Part shown: positions 11,083 to 21,000 of the stretch, piece after piece
Layout: every line of letters starts with the position of its first letter
How positions within the stretch are numbered: position 1 is the first letter of the stretch
Assembly (NCBI GenBank): GCA_016125275.1
Contig: WGMB01000018.1
Coordinates: forward strand, 62,001-126,000
Direction: 5' to 3'
DNA length: 64,000 nt
Source: Acidobacteriota bacterium
GTDB lineage: Bacteria > Acidobacteriota > Terriglobia > Bryobacterales > UBA6623
Program-made: the position numbers and the translations under genes
Notes under the pieces: generated by a model
Databases searched by the model: none
Seen by the model: only the letters and a program-made list of their open reading frames with translations
What the model was told of the DNA's origin: nothing

Positions 11083-11547
11083 GTGACGGCCTCGGTATCA
11101 AGGAACTTTCGGTGGTTTCTTCTAGCCGAGACGATGGAGATCCTGACGACTCTGTTTACGGCCACCGGACACGTTTCCGACTGGCGTGCGCCATACGGCG
11201 TGACGTGGTTTGGAGATTGGGAAGGCTATGTCCAGGCGCGTCTCATAGTGTGGGTATGGCTGTTGCTCGTCGCGGGTTGTCACGGCCTATGCTACCTCCT
11301 CACCGTACCCGCCCTACAGCGAAGCGTTGCTCGCGGCCTTTGGCGTTCGGGACTCGCTTGGCTGGCTGTGGCACTCTCGCTAGAGGTACTGACAACCCTG
11401 GGGAGCTCACGAGTCTGCTGCTCGGAGGAGGAAGTTGGGTTCCCATCTCTGCTGGGGTACCTTCTTGCGAGAAGCCTATTCTGGCTTCCGCTGGCGTTCG
11501 CTGCCCTCGCGGTGGTCCGAGCCGCCGAGACCTCCGGCGAAGCATAG
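11083..11547 (+). CDS. Small polytopic membrane protein, unknown
   Basis: 154 residues from a GTG start, with about four hydrophobic segments (FLLAETMEILTTLF, LIVWVWLLLVAGCHGLCYLL, SGLAWLAVALSLEVLTT, LFWLPLAFAALAVV). No family recognised. A CC pair (SSRVCCSEEE) sits between predicted segments 3 and 4. The region is visibly less GC-rich than its neighbours, and the flanking spacers (10959-11082 and 11548-11689) have no recognisable elements, so recent acquisition is possible. Another frame (10974-11555) is also open, but its arginine-rich composition looks like a shadow. Confidence 0.5.
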   Translation: MTASVSRNFRWFLLAETMEILTTLFTATGHVSDWRAPYGVTWFGDWEGYVQARLIVWVWLLLVAGCHGLCYLLTVPALQRSVARGLWRSGLAWLAVALSLEVLTTLGSSRVCCSEEEVGFPSLLGYLLARSLFWLPLAFAALAVVRAAETSGEA

Positions 11548-11689
11548 CCGGTTAGGTGCTGTACGCGTTCGGTGATGCGTAGAGTGCCGAAGGTCGTCGG
11601 TACGTAACGACCTGATTCGCCGGAGGCGCACGCCACATCTTCTGCGGCATAATCGAAGTTCAGGCCCCTCCGCCCTCCGACCCGACCCC

Positions 11690-12700
11690 ATGACCACTCC
11701 TCCGTCTTCTTCGAAGGCTCTGCCCAGCCCGGCGGAGCTGCTCCGCAGCGTCCTCGGCGGACTGCTGATGGGCATGGCGAACCTGGTGCCCGGCATCTCC
11801 GGCGGCACGATGCTGCTGGCGGCCGGCGTCTACCCGCAGTTCATCGACGGCATCGCCGAGATCACCACGCTCAAGTTTCGGCCCCGCACGATGGCCTTTT
11901 TGGCCGCCATCGTCGGCGCCGCGGCGCTGGCCATTCTGCTGGGCGCCGGCACGATCAAAGGCCTCGTCGTGGACCATCGCTGGGCCATGTACAGCCTGTT
12001 CATCGGGCTGACCTTCGGCGGCGTACCCGTGGTGTGGCGGCTGCTCAAGCCCGCCACCGCCGCTTCCTGGGTCGGCTGCGCCGGCGGCTTTGCGGTGATG
12101 GCCGCCATGGCGTTCGTCAAGCCGGGCGCCTCGGGCGGAGACGGCTCCTGGCCGTTGCTCTTCGTCGCCGGATTGGCCGGCGCCTCGGCGATGATCCTGC
12201 CGGGCGTCTCCGGCGGCTATCTCCTACTGGTGTTGGGACAGTATCTGCCCATCCTCGGCGCCATCGATCGCGCCAAGCAGGCCCTGACCGCGGACGGCGG
12301 CCCGGACATAGCCGTCCTGCAACAAACCACCTTCGGCGTCTTCATCCCGGTCGGCCTCGGCGTCGTGCTCGGTGTGGTGGGCGTCAGCAATCTGATTCGC
12401 ATCCTCCTGGCGCGGTTTGAGAAAGCCACCTTGGGCTTCTTGCTGGGGCTGCTCCTGGGCGCGGCCCTCGGTCTCTGGCCCTTTCAGCAGGGCGTCCGGC
12501 CGTCCGAGGGCGACGTCGTCAAGGGCCGCGCGATGACGCCCGAGCTGATCGCCGAGCTGGAAGAGGATGACTATCCGCTGGAGACCTTCAGCCCCTCCAT
12601 GGGGCAGGTCGTTGCGGCCTTGGCCTTGATTGGGGTCGGCTTCGTGGCCACCCAAGCCGTTGCGCATCTGGGCGATAAAGGATCGGCGGCGCGGGCGTAG
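11690..12700 (+). CDS. DUF368 membrane protein (PopT-type polyprenyl-phosphate transporter homologue)
   Basis: 336 residues and about nine hydrophobic segments. The DUF368 signature is clear: GLLMGMANLVPGISGGTML near the N-terminus, repeated as AGASAMILPGVSGGYLLL in the second half, the inverted-repeat motif of the family. DUF368 proteins (PopT), like DedA/UptA proteins, have been implicated in returning undecaprenyl phosphate across the cytoplasmic membrane for envelope synthesis. Assignment here is by family only. A -10-like CATAAT lies at 11648-11653. The next gene, a cation antiporter, starts 62 nt downstream with its own -10-like box. Confidence 0.88.
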   Translation: MTTPPSSSKALPSPAELLRSVLGGLLMGMANLVPGISGGTMLLAAGVYPQFIDGIAEITTLKFRPRTMAFLAAIVGAAALAILLGAGTIKGLVVDHRWAMYSLFIGLTFGGVPVVWRLLKPATAASWVGCAGGFAVMAAMAFVKPGASGGDGSWPLLFVAGLAGASAMILPGVSGGYLLLVLGQYLPILGAIDRAKQALTADGGPDIAVLQQTTFGVFIPVGLGVVLGVVGVSNLIRILLARFEKATLGFLLGLLLGAALGLWPFQQGVRPSEGDVVKGRAMTPELIAELEEDDYPLETFSPSMGQVVAALALIGVGFVATQAVAHLGDKGSAARA

Positions 12701-12739
12701 CGGCAAACGGCGAAGGTGCGGCGAAGGCCGCTCAATCGG

Positions 12740-12745
12740 TATACT
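12740..12745 (+). promoter_or_regulatory. -10 box (TATACT) for the Ca2+/Na+ antiporter gene
   Basis: TATACT matches the sigma-70 -10 consensus at five of six positions and stands out in this GC-rich spacer. It lies 17 nt upstream of ATG 12763. The -35 region is weak. Confidence 0.4.
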
Positions 12746-12762
12746 CCAAGACTCACCCCTCA

Positions 12763-13800
12763 ATGGAAGCATGGCTCGAGACCCTCTTCGGCGAGCTTCA
12801 CTGGAGCCTTCTGGGCCTCGTGATCGTCGTCTCTCTATACGTCCTGGGAAAGGCCGCGGATTGGCTCGTCGATGAAGCCGTAGAGGTCTCCGAACGCTCC
12901 AATATCCCGAAGACGGTCATCGGGGCGACGATCGTCAGCCTCGGGACCACGACGCCGGAAGTGGCTGTATCGGTGCTGGCGTCGCTGGAAGGCGCGCCGG
13001 GCCTGGCGTTGGGCAATGCGGTCGGTTCGGTCATCTGCGACACCGGGTTGATCCTGGGCATCGCGGCGCTGATCGCCCCGCTGCCGCTGGACCGCAGCAT
13101 CGTCAACCGTCAGGGGTGGATACAGTTTTTCGCCGGCGTGGCCTTGGTGCTGTTCGCCGTGCCTTGGGCGCAGCCGATGTCGGCGTTTACCGCCGGCGGC
13201 CGTCTGCCCCAATGGGTCGGCATAGCCTTTCTGGCGGCCCTCGGCGTGTACCTGGTGCAGTCGATCCGCTGGGCGCGGCAAGAGACGGTGGAGACGCCGA
13301 ACGAGCTGGCGCATGACGATGCGCCCACTTGGCTGGTGATCTTGAAACTCGTGGGCGCCGTGGCGATCGTGGTCTTCTCGGCGCAGGTCTTGATTCCGGC
13401 GGTGGACGAAGCCGCCACGCGCTTCTCCATCCCGGAGAGCATCATCGCGGCGACACTGGTCGCCTTCGGCACCTCGTTGCCGGAGTTGGTGACGAGCGTG
13501 ACGGCGGCGCGGCGCGGTCACGGCGAGCTCGCCGTGGGCAACGTCGTCGGCGCGGACATTCTGAACGTGCTGTTCGTCTCCGGCGCGGCGGCGGCTGCAA
13601 CGCCCGGCGGACTGATCGCCGACTCGCACTTCTTTGCCGTGCTGTTCCCGGTGATGCTGTTCGTGCTGCTCGTCTTCCGGATCGGAATCTTCCTGTCGGG
13701 CAAAGAGATGCGGCGACCGTTCGGCTACGTGCTGCTCGGCGCGTACGGGGTCTATCTGATCGTCAGCTTCCTGTTCCCCGATCTGACGCCGGCCGTATAG
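12763..13800 (+). CDS. Calcium/sodium antiporter (CaCA family, YrbG-like)
   Basis: 345 residues with about ten membrane segments. Both alpha-repeats of the Ca2+:cation antiporter superfamily are present: GATIVSLGTTTPEVAVSV with GNAVGSVICDTGLILG in the first half, and AATLVAFGTSLPELVTSV with GNVVGADILNVLFVSG in the second. The acidic residues (the E of TPE and of LPE) are the expected ion ligands. It exchanges Ca2+ (or another cation) for Na+ or H+ across the inner membrane. It is the last plus-strand gene before the convergent SMP-30 gene. Confidence 0.92.
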   Translation: MEAWLETLFGELHWSLLGLVIVVSLYVLGKAADWLVDEAVEVSERSNIPKTVIGATIVSLGTTTPEVAVSVLASLEGAPGLALGNAVGSVICDTGLILGIAALIAPLPLDRSIVNRQGWIQFFAGVALVLFAVPWAQPMSAFTAGGRLPQWVGIAFLAALGVYLVQSIRWARQETVETPNELAHDDAPTWLVILKLVGAVAIVVFSAQVLIPAVDEAATRFSIPESIIAATLVAFGTSLPELVTSVTAARRGHGELAVGNVVGADILNVLFVSGAAAAATPGGLIADSHFFAVLFPVMLFVLLVFRIGIFLSGKEMRRPFGYVLLGAYGVYLIVSFLFPDLTPAV

Positions 13801-13816
13801 AAAGGCCCGGCCGGCG
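13787..13816. terminator. Possible shared stem-loop between convergent genes
   Basis: A perfect 8-bp inverted repeat (CGCCGGCC at 13787-13794 and GGCCGGCG at 13809-13816) has a 14-nt loop. It overlaps the antiporter stop codon and faces the SMP-30 stop at 13842. There is no T-tract on either side, so an intrinsic terminator is only a possibility; it could equally be chance in GC-rich DNA. Confidence 0.25.
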
Positions 13817-13841
13817 CCGATAGAGTTCTTACCCCCCGCTG

Positions 13842-14891
13842 TTACGTGATGTGAGCGCCCTGGGTCTCGACGTAGACCGCATACAGGGACTGGCTGCCGG
13901 CCATGAAGAGCCGGTTCCGCTTGCGACCTCCGAAGCAGACGTTGGCGCAGATTTCGGGCAGCTTGATCTGTCCAATCCGGTCGCCGTCGGGCGCAAAGAT
14001 GTGGACGCCGTCATAACCGTCGCCCACCCAGCCCGCCGAAGACCAAATGTTGCCGTCAATATCGCAACGGATGCCGTCGGCGAGCCCGGGTTTGTCGAAG
14101 CCGTCGAGCTTCATCGACGTGAAGTCGCGTCCGTTGCGAAGCCCCGCGCCGTTGATGTCCCAGACTTTGATGACACTGGGGGCTTCGGGGTAGTGGGTCA
14201 TGCCCGTGTCGGCGACGTAGAGCTTCTTGTAGTCCGGCGAGAAACATAGGCCATTGGGCTTATAAATCTCATCCGTTACCTTGGTTACGGCGCCGGATTT
14301 ACCGTCGATTCGGTACACGGCTTCTTTGAGTAAAAGGTCGCCTTTGTTGCCCTCGTAGTGCATCAGGCTGCCGTAGCCGGGATCGGTGAACCAGATGTTG
14401 CCTTGCGGATCGACGACGACATCGTTGGGAGCGTTGAGGGGCTTGCCTTCGAACTTGTCGGCAAGCACGGACAAGGAGCCGTTGTGCTCATAGCGAACCA
14501 CCCTCCGGTTGCCATGCTCACAGGAGAGTTGTCTCCCCTCCCAGTCAAAAGTGTTACCGTTGGAGTTTCCGGCAGGCTGCCGGAAAATGCTCACGTGGCC
14601 GTCTTCCTCGAGCCACCGCAGTTGGCGGTCGTTCGGGATGTCGCTCCACACCAGATAGCGGCCGACGCCGTTCCAGGCCGGACCCTCCGCCCACAGGGTT
14701 CCGACGTGAAGCCGCTGGATGGGAGTATTGCCCAACTTGTAATTATCGAAACGCTTGTCCAGCGAGACGATGTCCGGATCGGGATAGCGCGTCGGGCGCT
14801 GACCGGACCAGTCGCGTTGCTGAGCAGCCGCGGTAGCCGGAAGGAGCGCCGCCGCGGCGGCGAGGAAAGAGCGTCGATGGATAGCGGTCAT
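13842..14891 (-). CDS. SMP-30/gluconolactonase/LRE-like family protein, Tat-exported
   Basis: 349 residues from ATG 14891, chosen because it gives a clean Tat signal (HRRSFLAAAAALLPATAAAQ) and sits at the end of a good promoter. A longer in-frame ORF reaches 14978 but would run through that promoter. Family marks: LWAEGPAWNGVGRYLVWSDI (metal-ligand Glu of the SMP-30 beta-propeller), GNTFDWEGRQLSCEH, LNAPNDVVVDPQGNIWFTDP, KPNGLCFSPDYKKLYVADT and GLADGIRCDIDGNIW. Likely a periplasmic calcium-dependent lactonase (sugar lactone or similar); the substrate cannot be read from sequence. Confidence 0.9.
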   Translation of the reverse strand: MTAIHRRSFLAAAAALLPATAAAQQRDWSGQRPTRYPDPDIVSLDKRFDNYKLGNTPIQRLHVGTLWAEGPAWNGVGRYLVWSDIPNDRQLRWLEEDGHVSIFRQPAGNSNGNTFDWEGRQLSCEHGNRRVVRYEHNGSLSVLADKFEGKPLNAPNDVVVDPQGNIWFTDPGYGSLMHYEGNKGDLLLKEAVYRIDGKSGAVTKVTDEIYKPNGLCFSPDYKKLYVADTGMTHYPEAPSVIKVWDINGAGLRNGRDFTSMKLDGFDKPGLADGIRCDIDGNIWSSAGWVGDGYDGVHIFAPDGDRIGQIKLPEICANVCFGGRKRNRLFMAGSQSLYAVYVETQGAHIT

Positions 14892-14897
14892 GGCTGA

Positions 14898-14926
14898 CGT
14901 ATAGGTTAGCCTAATCCGTCGTTCAA
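14898..14926 (-). promoter_or_regulatory. Sigma-70-type promoter for the SMP-30-like gene
   Basis: On the minus strand TTGAAC (14926-14921), a 17-bp spacer, then TATACG (14903-14898). Only 6 nt separate the -10 box from ATG 14891, so the mRNA would be leaderless or nearly so. This is the best complete -35/-10 pair seen in the window. Confidence 0.5.
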
Positions 14927-15039
14927 AGAGGCGGAAGTACCAACAGGAATAGGGCATAAACCTTGCTGACTCGTTCACGAATGGGGGGGGACAATTGTGA
15001 CTTGCCGGGGGAGTCCCGGCATAGGACTAGGAGTCTCCC

Positions 15040-18000
15040 TTGCTTACCTCGTCGTTCTCACTACCCCTTGGTTTGCGCGTCCTGGCGCTTCGGTACCTGA
15101 TTGTCATGGCCCTTGCGGTTGCGTCAGGGGCCGCACAAGAGATTCCCGACCTGTTTCGGGACCCAACCAAAGTAGACGGACAGGCTCGCGTCGCTATGCA
15201 GACGGCGGGCGACGAGCTGCCGCCGGAGTTCCGGCTTGTGCGGTCTCGGATGGTCCAGGTCGACTCGTCGATCTTGGATCCCGAGAGCCCGAACCGGCCC
15301 TCGGAGGTACGCTTCAACTTCTTCCCGGACTCGAGCTACGACGTCAGCGCGTCGGTCAGCAATCTCCGGGATGCCGGCCAGGGCTTCGAATGGTTCGGCT
15401 CCGTGGCCGACGGTCAGCCGGCCCAGGCCGTGTTGAGCGTGGTGGACGGACGCGTGAACGGCAGCCTCAGCACCCCGCAGGCGTTCTTCCAGATCAGCCA
15501 CGTGGAGGGCGACCTGCACATTGTTCAGGAGCTGCTGATCGACCTGCCGCCGTCCGAAGACGCTCTAGTCCCGAATCTGCCGGCGGCAAGCTCGTCGGTG
15601 ACGGCCAAGGCTGAAGTGAATCCGACGGTGGCCGCCGGCGGACCTACGACCCTGGATGTCCTCGTCTGCTACACCACCTTGACGCGGCAGACGCGCGGGG
15701 GCTCGCAGGCGGTCCAAGACAAGATCCTGCTCGCCATCTCCGAAGCCAACGCCGGCTTCGTGAACAGCAACGTGAACTTGAGCTTCCGCCTGGCCGGCAT
15801 GGTGGAAGTGCCCGGCGACACCGGCTCGGGTATCGCGGAGGCGCCCACGCGCGAGTACATCGAGGATGTGACCTACAGCCGGCCGGACATTCAGGCCTTG
15901 CGCGACTACTACGGCGCGGACCTGGTGTCGGTTTGGGTCAACGGGACCTCCGGAGCCGTGGTGGGCATCGGCTGGGTCTATCAGGGCGGTCTGGATTTCG
16001 CGGATGCGGCCTACGGCGTCGTCTCCTATCCCTTCGCCGTCGGCCCGGGCTTCACGTTCTCGCACGAGGCCGGCCACAACATGGGCAGCGCTCACGACCG
16101 CGAGAACGCCGGCGTGGCGGGGTTCTATCCCTACTCCTACGGCTATCGCAAGTACGACGCCGACCCGAAGTTCAAGACGATCATGGCCTACTCCAACGGC
16201 TGCAGCGGTTGCGTGTCGTTGAACCAGTGGTCGAATCCCAACATCAACGTCACGTTGAACAACGCCACCGCGCCGGGCGGCGTGGCTTCGGGAGATCCGG
16301 CCGCCGCGGACAACGCCCAGAGCCTGAACAATCTGGCGGCGTCGTTGGCCGCGTTTCGCCCGACGACGAATCCCCCGGCGAATAATCCGCCCGAACCGCA
16401 GGGCCAGAATCTCGTGGTTCCGCACAACACGCCGGTCCCGGTGACGTTGTTCGCCTATGACGCCGACGGCGACCCGATCAGCTTCGACGTGACAACCCAA
16501 CCGGCCCACGGCGCGGTCACCGGCACGGGTCCGAACCGCACGTATCTGCCGGCTCAGGACTACAGCGGCCCGGATTCCTTTGTCTTCGAGGCGCGCGACA
16601 ACCGGGGCGGTTTCGCGAAGGCGACCGTCAACCTCACGGTCCAGGCGGCAACCGGCGGACCAGGCGGGCCGACCCCGCCCAAGGCGGAGACGGTGGTTCT
16701 GAGCGACCTCACCGACACCTGGCGCACCGTCTCGCTGACGAGGACGTACGTCTCTCCGATCGTCGTCTGCACGCCGGAATACACCAGCGCCACGCCGCCG
16801 GAGGTTCCCCGGGTGCGCAACCTGGGCTCCTCGAGCTTCCAGGTGCAGTTGGCGCGCTTCGACGGGCTCACGGACCCGCTCGCCCCGCGGCGGACGTTTT
16901 GTTTGGTCGTGGAAGAGGGCGTCTACAACCTCACCGAGCACGGCGTGAAGATGGAGGCGGTTCAGTACGTTTCCACCACCACCGACCGCCGGCGCTCCTG
17001 GGTCGGGACGGCCCGCACGTACGCCAACGCCTACACGAATCCCATCGTGCTCGGGCAGGTGATATCGGCCAACGATGCGAAGCCGTCGGTCTTCTGGGCT
17101 CACGGTTCCACCTCGTCCTACCCGCCAAGCTCGGACAGCCTTTTCACGGGCAAACACGTGGGCGAAGACCCGGTCACGACGAGAGCGAACGAAACCGTCG
17201 GCTATATCGTCTTCGAGCAGGGCGTGAGCGCCCTGGGTTCCGTGTCGATCGAGACCGGCCGCGGCACTGGGGTGTCGGGGTATCAGTTCGGAACCCAGAG
17301 CTACCCCATCTCCATCGCAACGAGTCCGCAAGGCGCCGTGTTGAGCCCCGCCGGCATGAACGGAGGAGACGGCGGCTGGCCGGTTTTGATGGGCCCTGAC
17401 GCGGTGCAACCCAACCTCTTGCAGACGGTGTTCGACGAAGACCAAGCGGCCGACACTGAAAGGGGCCACGCCGCAGAGCAGGTGGCGTACGCCGCTTGGA
17501 TCGTCACTCCAACCCAGTCCAATCAGCAACCGACGGCCAATGCACAGTCGGTCACCGCCGCGTATCAAACGGCCAAGGCGATCACCCTGTCGGGCACGGA
17601 CCCGGACCAGGACCCGTTGACGTATGCCGTCGTGACGCCTCCCGCGCACGGCTCCCTCAGCGGAACGGCGCCGAACGTCACCTATACGCCCGCGGCCGGA
17701 TACTCCGGGCCGGACAGTCTCGTGTTTTCGGTGGATGATGGCCGAGGCGGGTACAGCCAAGCCACGGTCTCGATCACCGTGGGCGAGCCGGTCGTGTCCA
17801 GCGGTCCCGCGGCCGAAGGACTCACGCTGGCCGGAGTGACCGACGCTTGGCAGTGGGTGACGCTGGGCGGGTCGTACGTCTCCCCGGTCGTCGTTTGCAC
17901 GCCGGAGTACGGCGCCGGCGTGACCCCGCGGGTCGCGCGCATCCGGAACCTCAACGCCACCGGCTTCGAGCTGCAGGTGGTCCGGCTGGACGGCTTGTCC

Positions 18001-21000
18001 GGTTCGACGCCGGCGACCCAAACCTACTGCTTGGTCGTGGAGGAGGGCGTCTACACCAAAGCGCAGCACGGCATGAAGCTGGAGGCCAAGCGCTACTCCT
18101 CGACCGTCACGGATCGGCTCGGTTCCTGGGCGGGCGAGAAGGTCAGCTACTCCAACGCCTACACCTCCCCGGTCGTGGTCGGCCAAGTGATGACCGCGAA
18201 TGATGGCGCCTGGTCGTCGTTCTGGGCGCGGGGCCTCTATTCCTCCTTCCCCCCCAACGGCTCGAACCTCTGGTTGGGCAAGATGGTCGGCGAAGACCCC
18301 AACGGCAGCCGCGCCGGTGAGACGCTCGGCTACATCGTGTTCGAAGCCGGCGGTGGAACCCTGTTTGGCTCGCTCCAGATCGAGGCGGGCCTTGCGACCG
18401 GGATCGGCGGTTTCGGCAATGCGCCGCCCTATGGGATCGGGCTGTCGTCCGCTCCGACCGGCGCGGTGCTGAGCCCGGCCGGGATGAACGGCGGCGACGG
18501 CGGCTGGCCGATGCTGTTCGGTCCGAACGCAGTCCAGCAACAGCTTCGGACGGCCTTTGACGAGGATCAGCTCAAGGACTCAGAGCGCGCCCACTCCGAG
18601 GAGAAAGTGGGCTATGTGGCCTGGACGTCAACCGGCCCCGGAGCCAATCAGCCTCCCACGGCCAATCCGCAATCGGTGCAGGCGGCCTATCAGACGGCGA
18701 CGCCGATCACACTGACCGGTTCGGACCCGGATCAAGACCCCCTGACGTTCACGATCGTCAGTTCGCCGGCGCACGGCAGCCTGACAGGCGCGGCGCCGAA
18801 CGTCACCTATACGCCGACGGCGGGATACTCCGGGCCGGACGGCTTCGCCTTCACGGTGGACGACGGCCAAGGCGGCAGCAGCCAAGCGACGGTGTCCATC
18901 ACCGTCGGGGCGGGACCGAATCAGCAGCCGACGGCGAACCCCCAGAGCGTGAATGTGGCCTATCAGACGCCCAAAGCCCTCACCCTGTCCGGCACGGACC
19001 CGGATCAGGACCCGCTGACGTATGCCATCGTGACCTCGCCGGCGCACGGCTCGCTTAGCGGCGCCGCGCCGAATGTGACGTACACCCCGGCAGCCGGATA
19101 CTCGGGACCTGACGGCCTAGCGTTCTCGGTGAGCGACGGCCGCGGCGGCTCCAGCCAAGCGACGGTCTCGATCACCGTCGGCGCGCCGGTGACGGTCAAC
19201 GCGCCGACGGCCGAAGGCCTCATCATCGCCGGCGCGACCAGCGTCTGGCAGACGGTCACGCTGGAGAACGCCTATGCGTCCCCGGTGGTCGTCTGCACGC
19301 CGGAGTATGCGAGCGGAGCTGCGCCGCGCGTGGCGCGCATCCGCAATTTGGATGGCGCAGGCTTCGAGCTGCAGGTTGCGCGCCTGGACGGCAAGGCCGA
19401 CCCGACGCCGGCGACGCGGACCTACTGCTTGGCCGTGGAGGAGGGCGTCTACAACAAGGCGCAGCACGGTATGAAGCTGGAGGCCAAGCGCTACTCGTCG
19501 ACTGTGACGGATCGGCTCGGCTCCTGGGTCGGTGAGAAGGTCAGTTACTCCAACTCCTACACCTCCCCGGTCGTCGTGGGCCAGGTGATGACCGCAAATG
19601 ACGCCGCTTGGTCGTCGTTCTGGGCTCGAGGCCTCTATTCGACGTTCCCGCCGAACGGATCGAACCTCTGGTTGGGCAAGATGGTCGGCGAAGATCCGAA
19701 CGGCAGCCGCGTCGGCGAGACGCTCGGTTACATCGTGTTCGAGGCCGGCGTGGGAGCCTTTGGCTCACTCAACATTGAAGCCGGCGTGGCGAGCGGGATC
19801 GGCGGCTTCGGCAGCGCGCCCCCGTACAATATCACCCTGGCGTCCGCTCCGACCGGCGCGGTGCTAAGCCCCGCCGGGATGACGGGCGGCGACGGTGGCT
19901 GGCCGATGCTGTTCGGGCCGGACGCAGTGCAGCAAAAGCTGCGGACCGCCTTCGACGAGGATCAGCTGAAGGACTCCGAGCGGGCGCACGCCGGCGAGCT
20001 GGTCGGCTATGTCGCCTGGACGTCGAATACGGCCGGCGCCAACCAGCCGCCAACAGCCAATCCGCAGACCGTCGCCACGAATCGGGACGCAACTGTGGAG
20101 ATCGTATTGACGGCGTCGGACCCGGACCTCGATCCGCTCACCTTCACGATTGATACGCCTCCGCTGCACGGGTTGGTGAATCAGGCCTCGTCGTCCGAGG
20201 CAATCCTGACCGCCGAAAGCGTTCTGGCTGGTAACCAGCCGCGCCTGGTTTACACGCCCGAGCCCGGCTACGTCGGTGTGGACAACTTCGTGTTCCGCGT
20301 CGAGGACGGCAAGGGCGGCATGGCGCAGGCGAAGGTGGACATTGACGTCGAAGAGCCTCCAAACAGCCTTCCGACCGCCGGTCCGCAAACCCTCACGACG
20401 TCCTATGAGACAGCTCTGCTGATCACCCTCGGAGGCAACGATCCGGACAGCGATCCGTTGACATTCGGCATCGACACGCCGCCCGCCCATGGCGTCCTCA
20501 GTGGATCGGCGCCGACGGTCACCTACACTCCGAACGCCGGCTACAGCGGCCCGGACTCCTTCGTCTTCCACGTGGACGACGGCAACGGCGGCACGGCCCA
20601 GGGGACGGTGAGCATCACGGTCGGCGCCGCGCCGAACCAGGACCCCACCGCCGACGGGCAATCGCTGACGACGCCGTTCGAGACCGCCCTGGCGATCACG
20701 CTCACGGGGTCGGACCCGGACCAGGACGCCCTCAGCTTCGGGATCGACACCGCCACGGCGCACGGCGTGCTCAGCGGTCAGGCGCCGACGCTGACCTATA
20801 CCCCGGACGCCGGCTACAGTGGCCCCGACTCCTTCGTGTTTCACGTCGATGACGGCAATCGCGGCGTGGCTCAGGGGACTGTGTCCATCACGGTCGGCCC
20901 GGCCCCGAACCGGAAGCCCACGGCCGACGGCCAGTCGTTGACGACGCCGTTCGAGACCGCCTTGGCGATCACCCTCACGGGATCGGATCCTGACCAGGAC

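Noticed and set aside
10974-11555. 193-residue alternative frame over the small membrane protein
   Set aside because: Arg-rich, no hydrophobic pattern; the GTG 11083 frame gives coherent membrane segments.
15565-18540. 991-residue minus-strand frame, and a similar one at 19864-21966
   Set aside because: Mirror frames of the giant repeat gene; Arg/His/Gly-rich with no motif, and their periodicity comes from the real repeats.
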